Source: Apteryx mantelli (lineage: Eukaryota; Chordata; Aves; Apterygiformes; Apterygidae). From it: a stretch of 64,000 bases of DNA. The notes below the pieces were generated by a model. It was not told where the DNA came from, made no database searches, and was given only the letters and a program-made list of their open reading frames with translations. This document shows positions 46,338 through 58,399 of this stretch, in pieces (the stretch's first letter is position 1; each line of letters starts with the position of its first letter). The translations under genes and the position numbers were made by a program. The DNA lies in the NCBI RefSeq assembly GCF_036417845.1, contig NW_027118744.1, forward strand, positions 1-64,000. The letters are read 5' to 3'.

Positions 46338-48446
46338 TCAGCCCTCTCTCAAGGCAAGGGAAGGTGGGAGTGACCCGACCCACTGCAGAGGGCTTTGTCC
46401 CTGACCTCACACCAATTTACCATGTGTGCTATTTTTCCAGGCTCTATTTGATTAACAGAGGGTGACAAGCTCTGATGTACACATTCTTCCACAGGTGAAG
46501 GTTCAACAATTTCACACTCTGTTCTCCAGGAAATGAGGGGGAGCAGATGAGCCTAGCTGTGCACTCAGATTTCAGATGCCTACATCACATGATGTTTTCA
46601 GTTGTAGAAATCTTTGGCTTTTCCATTGTTCTCCATGTGAACACTAGGGAGTCATTAGAGGCAAAAAGGCTGACTGAAATCTAGTGCAGACTCAGGAGAA
46701 CTGGTCTGTCCATTAGTCTTGTTCCCAGCTGCCCTCTGCTTGCCAACTCTCTCATTATAGCATGATTACACTCAGATGTTACTCTGAAAAAGAATCTGGA
46801 CTGTGCAGAGAACAGAGGAGTCCAGTATGCCTTGAGGGCAGAGGGCTCTGTTGGGTGGGAGGGAAGACAAGGGTGCTTGTTCAGAGGAAGGTGTCTGCAT
46901 TGGAGAGGCCAAAAGGCGTTGCCTGAATCTCCTCTCCTACAACATTTCTGTTAGTCATTGCCCCTCACTCCCTGACTCCATCTCCACTGCCTTGACTTGT
47001 TCCTGCTTGGAGCTGTTGCTCTGTCCCTGTGTCTTCTCCCTGTCAGTGCTCATGGGCCTCATCCCACCCTCTGTGCATGCCATTCTGCCCTATAGAAACC
47101 TCCCAGGCAGGACAGTTTCCAGGAGCATCTCTGTGTTTGCAGTTGCTAAGAGGCAGTTCAGAAAAGCTCTGATGAGAATGATGATAAGTGCAAAGGTGAT
47201 GTTGGTGCTGCCTGGATGGAGAGGGAAGGGAGGAAATGAATGGGCTTTCTGAGGTTCCTCACAGACCTCTTGATCTTTCAGAGTAACATTTTAGGAGTCT
47301 CATTTCCATGTGAGCTGTGAGCAGCCCTGACCTATGCAGTATCCTCTCTACAGCAGAATGAACCTGCCCTGCCAGGGGTCGCTCCTTCCACCCAGACCTC
47401 TCCCTGCTGCGCCGTGGGGAGTTCCCCAGGCAGGCTGAGTGCTGACCCTTGCATGCAGCTGTCACTGCTCCAGGCACACATACCCCAGGGCACAGGGACA
47501 CTGCTCTGAATGGCAGCCCCATGCAGATATGTGTGCACATCCTGGCTTCATGCCCCTGCAGCCACCCCTGGGAGAGGCAGTGGTGAGCCCTTGTCCCTCT
47601 GACAGTATGGCAGGGAATCCCTGCTCTGGAACATGTCCTCCTCCTCCACATCAGAGAAACTGGGAGAGCCATCCTGACAGATCCCATAAGCTGTGGGATG
47701 TGCCAGGTTTAGAAAAACCCTCTAGCAACCAGAGTTGCATTGCCCTGTGGCCAGAGACTTACTGTGTTAAGGACTATGAAGGTTTTGTTCTCCAGTGAGC
47801 CCTCTTCCCACTGCAGACTGCTTTTAACTTCTCTCTGCTGTGTCTCGTCTCATCTTGGCCCTGAGACCTGTTGCTCTTTGCAGAGGAGCTGCTTCTGGAC
47901 TGACCTTTCTCACTATGCAGCCTGCCAGGTTGCCATGAGCTCCTTCAGTCCCAGGAGCCTGGCCCACCTCAGGAGCAGAGGCACAGCCAAAAACATGACT
48001 TTCTCTGCCCCATGGGCTTTCTCAAGATGTCTCTGAGGCTCCAGGGCTGACAGTTCCTGAAAGGCAGCAGGGTCCCTCCTGGAGAATGTACTTTGAAGTA
48101 AATTAAAGTAATCACCTATCTTCTCTCTCCAAACTGTGGAGAGAGTAGTGGAGTCCAGCAGTGTGATTTCTCCTATCAGGGTGTCATTGTCTAAGAGAGA
48201 TGAAACTGTCCTCCTCTGGAAATCCCTATTCCTCCCCAGTTATTAGGCAGGACATGCGGAAAGTGATAGGGAGGGGTTTGTTTTCCCATGTAGGGCAGTG
48301 ATTCAGATGAGTCAATGCAGGTGTCTCTTTTTTTGGTTGGAGGCTTTGGGGCAATTCATCTCCCTCCTCTGCATGCCACAGACCCAGAGGAGGCGGGATT
48401 CCTCTTCCCTCAATTCAGGTGTGCACAAAATTTGTGTCTGTGTGGG
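46338..48446. other. Unassigned sequence right of the provirus
   Basis: Pre-integration locus sequence continuing from the left flank at 39,282. Open frames up to 142 codons are seen but none has a recognisable domain. No repeat recognised. Confidence 0.45.
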
Positions 48447-48812
48447 AGCTCACAGAATCACACAGAATCGCTGAGGTTGGAAGGGACCTCTGGAGATCAT
48501 CTAGTCCAAATCCCCCCCTGCTCAAGCAGGGTCACCTAGAGCACGTTGCATAGGATTGCGTCCAGGCGTGTTTTGAATATCTCCAGAGAAGGAGACTCCA
48601 TAACCTCTCTGGGCAACCTGGTCCAGTGCTCGGTCACCCTCACAGTGAAAAAGTATTTCCTCATGTTCAGATGGAATTGTCTGTGTTTCAGTTTGTGCCC
48701 GTTGCCTCTTGTCCTGTTGCTGGGCACCACTGAAAAGAGTCTGGCCCCATCCTCTCAACACCCTCCCTTCAGATACTTGTACACATTGATAAGATCTCCT
48801 CTCAGCCTTAAT
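48447..48812 (-). mobile_element. CR1 LINE 3' end, minus strand
   Basis: Reverse complement of the CR1 tail at left ('cagaatcgctgaggttggaagg'), then 3' UTR and ORF2 C-terminus ([15 protein letters not shown]). 5'-truncated at about 48,812. Little divergence from 51849-52200. Confidence 0.93.
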
Positions 48813-49859
48813 CAACCAGTCCCTGGCAGTCTCCAGACCTACTCAGCTGACCAAATGGAGGAGCTCAGCATAAGGAGAGTGAGGTCTCTCTCTAGGCTCC
48901 ATCAACAATATTTATTAATATCAACAATATTTATTAAAGCTCAAGTTAGTACAAAGCTAAGTGCTCATTGCTGCATTGAAGACTCCTAAGTGAACTCAGG
49001 GCTCTCATCTGAATGAATAAAAAAGGCCTCTAGTGCTGTGTCAGGGGGCTGGGGTGCCCAGCACAACCACTGGAAAATACAGCACAGGACCTACAGGATA
49101 GCCACGCCCTTTTGGATGGGTGTTGGACAAACACCCCAGGACATCTCAGAGTGGTTCGATGCCTGTATGCCAACAACTGAATGCCAACACCACGGTACTG
49201 AGGCAAGACCCATCCCACCTACATCCAAGGGTGCTGCAGGAATGGGAGACGCTTCACAGCAGGGTCTCCACTCGTGTGTCTGTGTTCTCAAACTTTGATG
49301 CTTCTCCTCTCCCTGAACCTCACTCACCCACCTGATGACGGAAACAGGGAACATGCTAACAATGATCACAGTGTAGTTGGATCGCAGGCTGTCCACTCCC
49401 AGGGATGTTCTCAGCAGGACCTACTCCTTCCTGGAGATTGGCTTCACTTCCATCACAGGCCTCACAGTGCCGCTGAGACAGCTCAGGCAGAAAACTCCTC
49501 TCCTGCCGTGGTTGCACAGCCAAACCCCACTTCTGCCCAGCTTTGGGGACTGCAGGGTTTGCTCTCTTAGTGGGAACCTCATTTCATCATGGCATGGTGA
49601 TCTGCCATTAAGTCCAGCATGTCTCTGCTCTGAAATGGGGCCTTAGCATACATGGGGCCCTTGGCCGTTGGCAACGGATTTCACCGTGGCAATTCTGTGC
49701 TCGGCCCTGGTGCCACAACTGAGGTTCTGCAGCCCAAATGTACCCAACTGCACTCAGCCTGGGGCACAGGCAAGAGGAGCTGCAACTCTGCATGTGGTCA
49801 CAGAAGTGCCAGCATTGTGGGAATGACCGATTTGTGATAAGACCACTCACACAGCTTGG
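48813..49859. other. Unassigned sequence, possible LTR and one exon-like patch
   Basis: At 48900-48942 an 18-bp unit containing 'atcaacaatatttatta' is duplicated. On the minus strand at about 49350-49410 a hydrophobic frame (NYTVIIVSMFPVSVI) ends at CAG|GTGGGTGAGT, resembling an exon end; I cannot name a gene. Nothing else is supported. Confidence 0.35.
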
Positions 49860-50335
49860 GGTGCTTCAATGGATGTATAGAAGCTCTTCAGGAAAGACAG
49901 ACAGGAAAGAGGAGGAGGGGAATTGCCCTCTGCGTGAAGGAGCAGCTCAGATGTGTGGAGCTCCCTCTATGGGAGGGATGACAGGCTGGGTGAATGCTGA
50001 CGGATGAGGATCAGAAGAGGGGCCAGTAAGGGTGACATTGTGGTAGCAGTTACAAACCACTCCAACAGGGTGAAGAAGTGGACAAAGTGTTCTTTAAGCC
50101 ACCCGAGCAAGTCTCCGGAGCAGTGACCCTGGTTCTAATGGGGAACTTTAATCTCCCTGGCATTCACTGGAAGGGCAACACAGCAGGGCGCAAACAGTCC
50201 AGGAGGTCCCTGGAGGGTGGCAGGACAATTTCTCAGCTCAGCTGCCATTACAAGTCACATGGATTTGCACTTGCAAATGCAGAAGAACAGGTTGGAGATG
50301 TGATACTCAGTGGCAGCCTCGGGTAATCCCGTTTA
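49860..50335 (+). mobile_element. CR1 LINE endonuclease fragment
   Basis: Encodes a decayed piece of the CR1 apurinic endonuclease: LVLMGNFNLPGIHWKGNTAG corresponds to the VGDFN-P-I-W block, followed by RKQSRRSLEGG. No reverse transcriptase follows, so it is a rare 5'-region fragment. Confidence 0.85.
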
Positions 50336-50374
50336 AGAGATATAACCATTAAATGATAGCAAAGAGTGAACAAA

Positions 50375-50763
50375 GCGGGGGGAGTGTTGTTCTGAAAATG
50401 CAATGCAAGAGGTTACTATTACGAAGTTACAGCAAAGTTGTGAAGTAAGAGACTGGCAGAAATAAAATTAAAGAACTTCAGTTTATCAACATCATCATCA
50501 AGAAGAAGAAGAGATTCTACCTGAACATTGTACTGTTAATGTGATTAGTGGTAGTAGCACTAATTCCAAAATCTCTTTGAGAGCTTCTGCATTTTTCCTC
50601 AGTTCCAAAGTTCATCCTGCTTAGATCCTGAAAGGACTACCTCAAACCTCTACAGCCTCCTCTCCTCCCAGCTCTTTATCCCCAGGACATTTTCCCATGA
50701 CTTTATCACACTGTCCACCCTTTATTTTTAAGTTGGGTATAGTTATGGTAACCCCCTACAAAG
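50375..50763 (+). repeat. Unclassified dispersed repeat, copy 2
   Basis: Aligns to 8661-9076 over the full length, including the G-rich start, 'gagactggcag', AATAAAATTAAAG, the (ATC)n(AAG)n tract and 'gatcctgaaaggactacctc'. Confidence 0.75.
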
Positions 50764-51848
50764 AAGGGAAGTGCATGTGTGTGTGTGCGTGCGTGCGAAG
50801 AAGGTGGCTAAGGTCTGCAGGGGAACAGGAGCAGGCATGGGGCAGTGGAGGATGTCTGTGATGGGGACGGCCAAGGTTGGTGGCACGGCTGAAAGCCCCT
50901 GACAGGACTGAGGTCTTTGTCGCCTTGGCTATGGCTGCTGTCTCTGCCAACATGGCCTACGAGAAGACACCATTTCCCTAAGGCTCCAGAGCCTTGTTGC
51001 CTTCTCATCTGCCAGGGAGCCCAGGAGGTGTTGTACCATTTTCCTGCACTTGGCATTGCCCCTCCCACCCCCCCACTCCCCAAATGAGGAAGAGCCCTGA
51101 GCAACATGTGAGGGGAAAGATCACCCTTCTGACGTGATGGACATTTGTGCTTGACAAAACATATCAAGGGCTTACCTGGCATTGAAGCCTCCTGTACAGT
51201 TTCTTTCACTAACTGTAAGTGGTGCCTCTAATTTTCTACTCTAGCCAGCCTCCAGGGAAGGGCACTTCAATCTGTAGTTCCCATTAACAACTAGATTGGT
51301 AATGGCCCTTGGTGGGACCCATTAACACGCTAAGAAACCTTTGAGTTTGCTTCTGACTTTAAATTCTTGAGAGGTTTGTTCAATCTCCTTTCAGTGTCTG
51401 CACAAATGCACCAGAGGGCTCATTAAACACACACAGACACACACCATACACTAAGGAGCCATGTCTCTTCCCATAATTGTTTTCAGGTCTTCAGGTGTCA
51501 TGTGGCTAATTGGAGAGCTTTCAGGAACGTGGCTGGAAAAGGAAGGTTTCAATGAGCACTTAATAAACAGAATCCCTGTTTCTTTCTTTTTTTTCTTTTT
51601 TTCTTTTGTTGTTTTCTTTATTTTTCAGCTTAAAGAATAAGCGTTATCAACATTCTACAATCAGCATTGATCCAGAGTGTCTCCTAATGAAGTTCAGACA
51701 TGTAGGAAAAGGAGGATACTTGGGGTCAGACACTGCATGGACAGTCTTCGCTCCCAGGTCCTCCATTTCTCTTATCAGCCACCTGGGACTCAGCTAACTC
51801 CTTTTTCATTTCTAGCCTTTCTCCACTGAAGTCTGTAGCTGAATGTTA
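50764..51848. other. Unassigned sequence
   Basis: Short (GT)n near 50776, a C-run near 51068 and a T/C-rich patch at 51580-51625. No gene seen. Confidence 0.5.
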
Positions 51849-52806
51849 CACAGAATCACAGAATCACAGAATCGCTGAGGTTGGAAGGGACCTCTGGAGA
51901 TCATCTAGTCCAACCCCCCCCTGCTCAAGCAGGGTCACCTAGAGCACATTGCACAGGATTGCATCCAGGCGCGTTTTGAATATCTCCAGAGAAGGAGACT
52001 CCACCACCTCTCCGGGCAACCTGTTCCAGTGCTCTGTCACCCTCACAGTGAAAAAGTTTTTCCTCATGTTCAGATGGAAGCATCTGTGTTTCAGTTTGTG
52101 CCCATTGCCTCTTGTCCTGTCGCTCGGCACCACTGAAAAGAGTCTGGTCCCATCCTCTCGACACCCTCCCTTCAGATACTTGTACACGTTGATAAGATCG
52201 CCTCTCAGCCTTCTCTTCTCCAAGCTAAACAGGCCAAGCTCTCTCAGCCTTTCCTCATAAGAGAGATGCTCCAGTCCCCTCATCATCTTTGTGGCCCTTT
52301 GCTGGACTTGCTCCAGTAGTGCCACATCCCTCTTCTACTGGGGAGCCCAGAACTGGACGCAGTACTCCAGATGTGGCCTCACCAGGGCTGAGTAGAAGGG
52401 GAGGATCACCTCCCTCGACCTGCTGGCAACACTCTTCCTCATGCACCCCAGCATACCATTGGCCTTCTTGGCCACAAGGGCACATTACTGGCTCATGGTC
52501 AACTTGGTGTCCACCAGCACTCCCAGGTCCTTCTCTGCAGAGCTGCTTTCCAGCAGGTCAACCCCCCAACCCCAGTAACCCTGTACTGGTGCATGGGGTT
52601 ATTCCTCCCCAGGTGCAGGACCCTGCACTTGCCTTTGTTGAACTTCATGAGGTTCCTCTCTGCCCATCTTTCCAGCCTGTCCTCATCTCTCTGAATGGCA
52701 GCACAGCCTTCTGGGGTATCCGCCACTCCTCCCAGTTTTGGATCATCGGCAAACTTGCTGAGGGTGCACTCTGTGCCTTCATCCAGGTCATTGATGAAGA
52801 AGTTGA
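51849..52806 (-). mobile_element. CR1 LINE 3' half, minus strand, young copy
   Basis: Tail (three CACAGAAT-type units at left), 3' UTR, a long ORF2 C-terminal frame (128 codons, 52325-51939) and the palm block [13 protein letters not shown] up to NFFINDLDE. It is 5'-truncated at about 52,806. Its part 52342-52806 is almost identical to 56361-56840. Confidence 0.95.
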
Positions 52807-54887
52807 ACAAGACTGGAACAGACAAGACTGGACAGCTCATATGAATCAATGTCTACCTGCAAACAGATTCAGAAAGATTTTTCTTGGCTGTGAAAAATAA
52901 AAATAGTAATAATAATACAAAAATACATCCCTCAGCTGCACATTAAGAGCAAATTGTCTCCGCTGAAGGCCACTTTCCACAGGGAATAACCTTACTGGAA
53001 GTATTTCAGATAAAGAGATAGGAAATGATAGGTAGAAACACAGTTAAGGAGTTGGCTAATGAGACAATTAAACAAACTACTGAAAGAGGAGGCAAGCTTT
53101 AAAATCCCTGTACTTCAGAGCAGCAGCTGGGTAGCTGATAGATATCTGAATGAACAAAGAATAATGGGAGGAGGAAAACTGAATGGACAATGCATAACGG
53201 GTATGTGCAGGTAGTCTTCTGAACAGATGACTTTAGAAATGGCCAACTTAATAAGGACATGCAGAAATACATGAAAGATCAGTTAGAATAAAAACACTGT
53301 ATAATAGACAGAGCAGTAGTAATGGAAGTACTGGGGAAGATCGATATTTCTTCTCCTGACGTTAATACGCTTCCTGGAAATTTCCAGTTTGGCACTATAG
53401 GAAAACATTAACATTTTATTAAAATGATTCAATGATTTTAGCCGGTAAAATGTACTTTTTTTTTTTTTTTTTTAAATGTTGAAGAATATTCTCCAACTTT
53501 CCAGGCAGAGCTCAGTTTCGTAAACATTAAGCATCTAGTGCCAATTTTAGAGGCCCCAGTGTTTCTGAGGTGTTTCCCTGGGACTGACAGCTATCATACA
53601 TGACCTAGGAGAGACCAGAGCCCCTCTGGAGCTGAAGCTGGAGACTAGCAGAGGGTACCAGGGTGTCTATAGTGGCACCAAGACGCCTGTGTTTCTGTAA
53701 CTGAACCCCACCCTAATTTTGAAAATTGTCTTCCTTTTCAAAGAAAAACATCACCCCCCCAAGTCCAATGTATTAAAACAGGATTAAAATAAAAGGAGGA
53801 GGAGAAGAACACAAACAAAATTTAAAAAATGAAAAATGTAATAAAACATCTCCTTTGCTTCCTATATTTTTAATTCCTTTGTTGTTTCATTTTTTGTTGA
53901 CATTTTGCATAAATCTGGCCTACACCATTAAAAACCTGTGTTTGCATCATACACAGAACCCACTGTCCCCATAAACACTTCCTGCCCAGGACTGTGCATG
54001 CCAATCATCACTTTTGGTACAGAGAGGGTCACACTCTGAGAGGATGAGCTCGCTCAACTGATAGAAGCAGGGTAACTAGCTCGGAAAAAAAAAATTCTAT
54101 TTTGAATAGCCAAATTTGCAGTCATCTCAACATATCTGTGCTACAGTGACTTCTTGAAGTGGTCTCTAGAATATCAAGCCCCACTCCTGCTCCTTCCCTG
54201 CAGGGTAAATAAAATGCAACTCCATTTTAGATGAAGGCAGGGAGGATGAGACTGATCTCGTTCAACGTTAGAGATCTTCAGTGCAGATGTCTGCGTCAAA
54301 TCAAGTTGACTAGACTTCCCTTTCTAGTCAACAAAGAGAAGTAGTTTGCCTCAACCGAGATGTCTTGTAGTACCGTTCCTAGTGACCAACTAGTGCGTCA
54401 CAAAGGTCTGCTGCATGTCCTGGGTTACATCTCCCAGTCCCAAGTGGGTGCTTCAGCTTCCCCAAGGTATCTCAGACACCAATAGCCACCTCTGCGTGCA
54501 TAACAGAATGTAGATTTTAGTAGAAAGTTGAAATCTATTCAGTAAGGAACTTTATCTAATAACTGAAAGTCTTCATTTTCAGAATTTCAAGGGAGTTTTT
54601 AAAGTAAATTCTCATAAATTTTCATAGGTTTTTACTGACAAGACCATTAGTATGCACTAGCAAGCTGATTATCCTCCATGTATGATGATATATACATAGA
54701 TCTATATATACACACACACATATATATATAGCCATTTACCAAAATGAATATCCTATTTCGAATGGAGAACTGTTGAATTGAGAAACATTGTTCAGAGGAA
54801 CGGCTATGTTTGTATTGACATATGTGTGTACCTCTGCCTTTCTTTTATGTTTCCTCTACCTATTCTGTCTTTATGCAGCTCACAAAG
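52807..54887. other. Unassigned AT-rich sequence
   Basis: T run at 53456-53473, (TA)n/(CA)n at 54690-54730. I see no gene or repeat family. Confidence 0.5.
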
Positions 54888-54972
54888 GAAAGATTCACTG
54901 AACCACAGAAACTTAGCTTGGAAGAGACCTCTGGACATCACCAAGTCCAACCACCCCACTCCAGGCATGATG
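54888..54972 (-). mobile_element. CR1 LINE 3'-terminal fragment, minus strand, old
   Basis: Resembles the reverse complement of the CR1 end ('ttggaagagacctctggacatcaccaagtccaacc'). Confidence 0.75.
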
Positions 54973-55084
54973 AAATAGGTAAGATTGCTCAAGGATTCCC
55001 CCACTCCCCACAAATAAGTATCATCTACAAATGTGCTAAAAGTGCACGCTATCCCATTACCCAGGGAATGAATTAATTAAGCCA

Positions 55085-55320
55085 TTCACGGTCCAATGCT
55101 CTTGACCAGTTCCCTTGGTCAGTCCATACTGGTTCACCAATCTCCTTCTTGTCCTCCCTGTGTTTAGGGATGGCTGCCAGGAGGATTTGTTCCCATACCT
55201 TCCCAGGGACTGAGGTAAGGGTGGCAAGCCTGTAACTCCCCAGATCCTTCTTCATGCTTTTCTTGCAGACGGGTGCAACATCCACCTTTTCCCAGGCATC
55301 AGAAAACTCCTGCTCTGGCC
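55085..55320 (-). mobile_element. CR1 LINE reverse transcriptase fragment, minus strand
   Basis: Minus translation includes VAPVCKKSMKKDLGSYRLATLTSVPGK and PKHREDKKEIGEPVW, the fingers region of CR1 reverse transcriptase. It is an internal piece; with 54888-54972 it may be one old element that lost its middle. Confidence 0.87.
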
Positions 55321-55340
55321 CTCCCAAAATAAATGAGGAT

Positions 55341-55800
55341 GGTGTCAAGGTACAGTGAGCGCTAATAGGACTTAATGGCCCTGAGCAGGCACACCTGGGG
55401 CCTCTGCCTGTGACCCCAGGAGCCCCATTTAATCTCTGCCCTGGGCCTTCAGTCTCCACCTGAGTTATATTGCAAAGGTGCTGTTTTCCAGCTCAGCCAG
55501 AGCTGGGCCTGGGCATAGATTCTAGACACTAGACCCTGTTGATCCACAGACCTGCCTGGTGATCGCTGGACCTGATCCTCACCAGTGGGTTGACTTCCTG
55601 GCTTGGCCTTGGACCTGGCTCATCATCACAAACTTGCCTGATGGTCTAGACTCTTGGTTGAACCTGGATGTGATCTCCGTGTCTGCCCTGTTTGCCTGGC
55701 TCTGGTGCTGTGGGATTCAGCCCTGACTGGTGAGGCCTCTGTCCTGATGGCTGTGTTATCACTTTGGCATTCTGCTCCCTATCCTCTAGGGAGTAGCTGG
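55341..55800 (+). repeat. LTR of a Sushi-type Ty3/gypsy element, plus orientation
   Basis: Shares 'ttaatggccctgagcagg', 'cacctggggcctc' and 'tctggtgctgtgggattcagcc' with the minus strand of 59990-60440, which flanks Sushi-type pol. No internal part follows on either side, so it looks like a solo LTR. The family name is inferred from the flanking pol in the other copy. Confidence 0.65.
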
Positions 55801-55942
55801 CCCTTTCTGCTCCCTGACAGCTTAAGACTCAAGGGACTAGTGATAGATGTGGGGCAGAAATACACAGATGCTTGGAATATCAATTGGAAAAAAGTTTGCC
55901 CCTGAAATCAGTGAAACAAATCAGTGATAAAAGGTAACAGCT

Positions 55943-57445
55943 GCAGAATCACAGAATCACAGAATGGCTGAGGTTGGAAGGGACCTCTGGAAATCATCTA
56001 GTCCAACCCCCCTGCTCAAGCAGGGTCACATAGAGCACATTGCACAGGATTGGGCAACCTGTTCCGGTGTTCTGTCACCCTCACAGTACAGTTTTTTCCT
56101 CATATTCAGACAGAATTTCCTGTGTTTCAGCTTGTACCTATTGCTTCTTGTCCTATCGCTGGGCACCACTGAAAAGAGTCTGTCCGCATCCTCTCAACAC
56201 CCTCCCTTCAGATACTTATACATACTGATAAGATTCCCCCCTCAGTCTCCTCTTCTCCAGGCTGAACAGACCCAACTCTCTCAGCCTTTCCTCATATGAG
56301 AGATGCTCCAGTCCCCTAAGCATCTTCACAGCCCTCCACCTGCTCCATGTCTCTCTTGTACTGGGGAGCCCAGAACTGGACACAGTACTCCAGATGTGGC
56401 CTCACCAGGGCTGAGTAGAAGGGGAGGATCACCTCCCTCGACCTGCTGGCAACACTCTTCCTCATGCACCCCAGCATACCATTGGCCTTCTTGGCCACAA
56501 GGGCACATTACTGGCTCATGGTCAACTTGGTGTCCACCAGCACTCCCAGGTCCTTCTCTGCAGAGCTGCTTTCCAGCAGGTCAACCCCCCAACCCCAGTA
56601 ACCCTGTACTGGTGCATGGGGTTATTCCTCCCCAGGTGCAGGACCCTGCACTTGCCTTTGTTGAACTTCATGAGGTTCCTCTCTGCCCATCTTTCCAGCC
56701 TGTCCTCATCTCTCTGAATGGCAGCACAGCCTTCTGGGGTATCAGCCACTCCTCCCAGTTTTGGATCATCAGCAAACTTGCTGAGGGTGCACTCTGTGCC
56801 TTCATCCAGGTCATTGATGAAGAAGTTGAACAAGACTGGACCCAGTCGTGACCGCTGGGGGACACTGCTAGCTACAGGCCTCCAACTAGACTCTGCACTG
56901 CTGATCACAACCCTCTGAGCTCTGCCATTCAGCCAGTTCTCAATCCACCTCACTGTCCACTCATCCAGCCCACACTTCCTGAGCTTCCCTGTGAGGATGT
57001 TATGGGGACAGTGTCAAAAGCCTTGCTGAAGTCAAGGGAGACAACATCCACTGCTCTCCCCTCATCTACCCAGCCAGTCATTCCGTCAGAGAAGGCTATC
57101 AGACTGGTTAAGCACAATTTCCCCTTTTAGTGAGGCCATGCTGACTACTCCTGAACACCTTCTTGTCCTCCACATGCTTGGAGATGGCCTCCAGCAGGAG
57201 CTGCTCCATCACCTTTCCAGGGATGGAGGTGAGGCTGACTGGCCTGTGGTTTCCCGGGTCCTCCTTCTTGCCCTTTTTGAAGACTGCAGTGACATTGGCT
57301 TTCTTCCAGTGCTCAGGCACCTCTCCTGTTCTCCATGGCCTTTCAAAGATGGTGGACAGTGGCCTAGTAGTGACATCTGCCAGCTCTGTCAGCACACGTG
57401 GGTGCATCACATCAGGGCCCATGGACTTCTGGATTACTTGTGCCT
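55943..57445 (-). mobile_element. CR1 LINE with reverse transcriptase, minus strand
   Basis: From right to left: [46 protein letters not shown], a deleted SKAF region, [27 protein letters not shown], the ORF2 C-terminus with a ~60-bp deletion at about 56,050, and the tail at 55943-55965. Frames are broken. It adjoins an endonuclease piece at 57460. Confidence 0.94.
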
Positions 57446-57454
57446 TGCTGTGTT

Positions 57455-57770
57455 TTCCCTTCAGGAGGTATCAGGGTGGTTAAAGTCCCCCACGAGAACC
57501 AGGGCCTGTGACTGCAAGGCTACTTCCAGCTTTTTGTTGAAGGCCTCATCTACTTCTTCCTGATCAGGTGGCCTGTAGCAATTGCCCATAATCATGCCAG
57601 CCATGTTAGTCTGCCCCTTAATCCTTACCCACAACGTCTCAGCCAGCCCATTGTCCACCCCTAGGCAGAACTTCATACATTCCAGCTGCTCTCTCACATA
57701 AAGGGTGACCCCTCCACCTCGCCCTCCTAGCCTGTCCTTCATAAAGATCCTGTAGCATTCCAGTCATGTG
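57455..57770 (-). mobile_element. CR1 endonuclease segment joined to the copy at 55943
   Basis: A 93-codon frame reads DRLGGRGGGVTLYVREQLE, WVRIKGQTNMAGMIMGNCYRPPDQEEVDEAF and LVLVGDFNHPDTS, the CR1 endonuclease. In a full CR1 roughly 1 kb separates this from GPDGMHPRVL; here they are adjacent, so the element has an internal deletion. Confidence 0.88.
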
Positions 57771-58399
57771 AGCTATCCCATCATGTGTCCAGAATCACAA
57801 TGAGATCATAGCCCTGTAACTGCACACAGGTCTCTAATTCTGCCTGCATGCAAATGCTTGAGATATCCCCACCTGAACCCTGTTTTGCTGTGTTTAAGTC
57901 AGGTGTTAAAGATTCTACACTGCAAAAGCAGCATGATTGCCAGAGTGCACAGAGGTAACCAGTGGGGATTGGAGAATGCAAGGGATTAAGATCTGGTAGA
58001 GCAGTAATGTTGGAGAATGGATACATGCAGGTAGGCTTACCTCTGAGTTTAGAGTGGCTTTTGAGAAGGTAGTAGAAGGCCAGGAAATGCCCCAGGTGCC
58101 TTCAATGAGGCACCTGAAGCTTGGCTATCATATCTGGTGGGAGACATGGTTAAGAGGAAGGTCAGTCAGTATAGACATGGAGGAAAGAAAGGGGAGTGAG
58201 ATGGGTGCTCTTTTGGAGATACCAGTGCTTGTTTGAGTTAGATCACTGCAAACTGGCTGGTATCATCTTAGATAAGATCAAGTTCATGAAATGCAAGCTC
58301 CCCTTGGAAGAACTGTATGTCACCTCTAAGAAGAAGTGGAAGGTAGCAAGTCCCTTTGTCAACTTGGGGATGCTTTGGGCACCAGAAAGGCAGACAGTT
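57771..58399. other. Unassigned sequence left of the R2 relic
   Basis: A frame at 58196-58429 contains LDKIKFMKCKLPLEELYVTSK; it may be the R2 region before reverse transcriptase but I cannot show it. Confidence 0.35.

Noticed and set aside
47439-47798. 119-codon frame right of the provirus
   Set aside because: No similarity to OR, GBP or other families and no supporting context.
52289-52900. 203-codon plus-strand open frame (and similar at 56303-56851)
   Set aside because: These are antisense shadows of CR1 ORF2.
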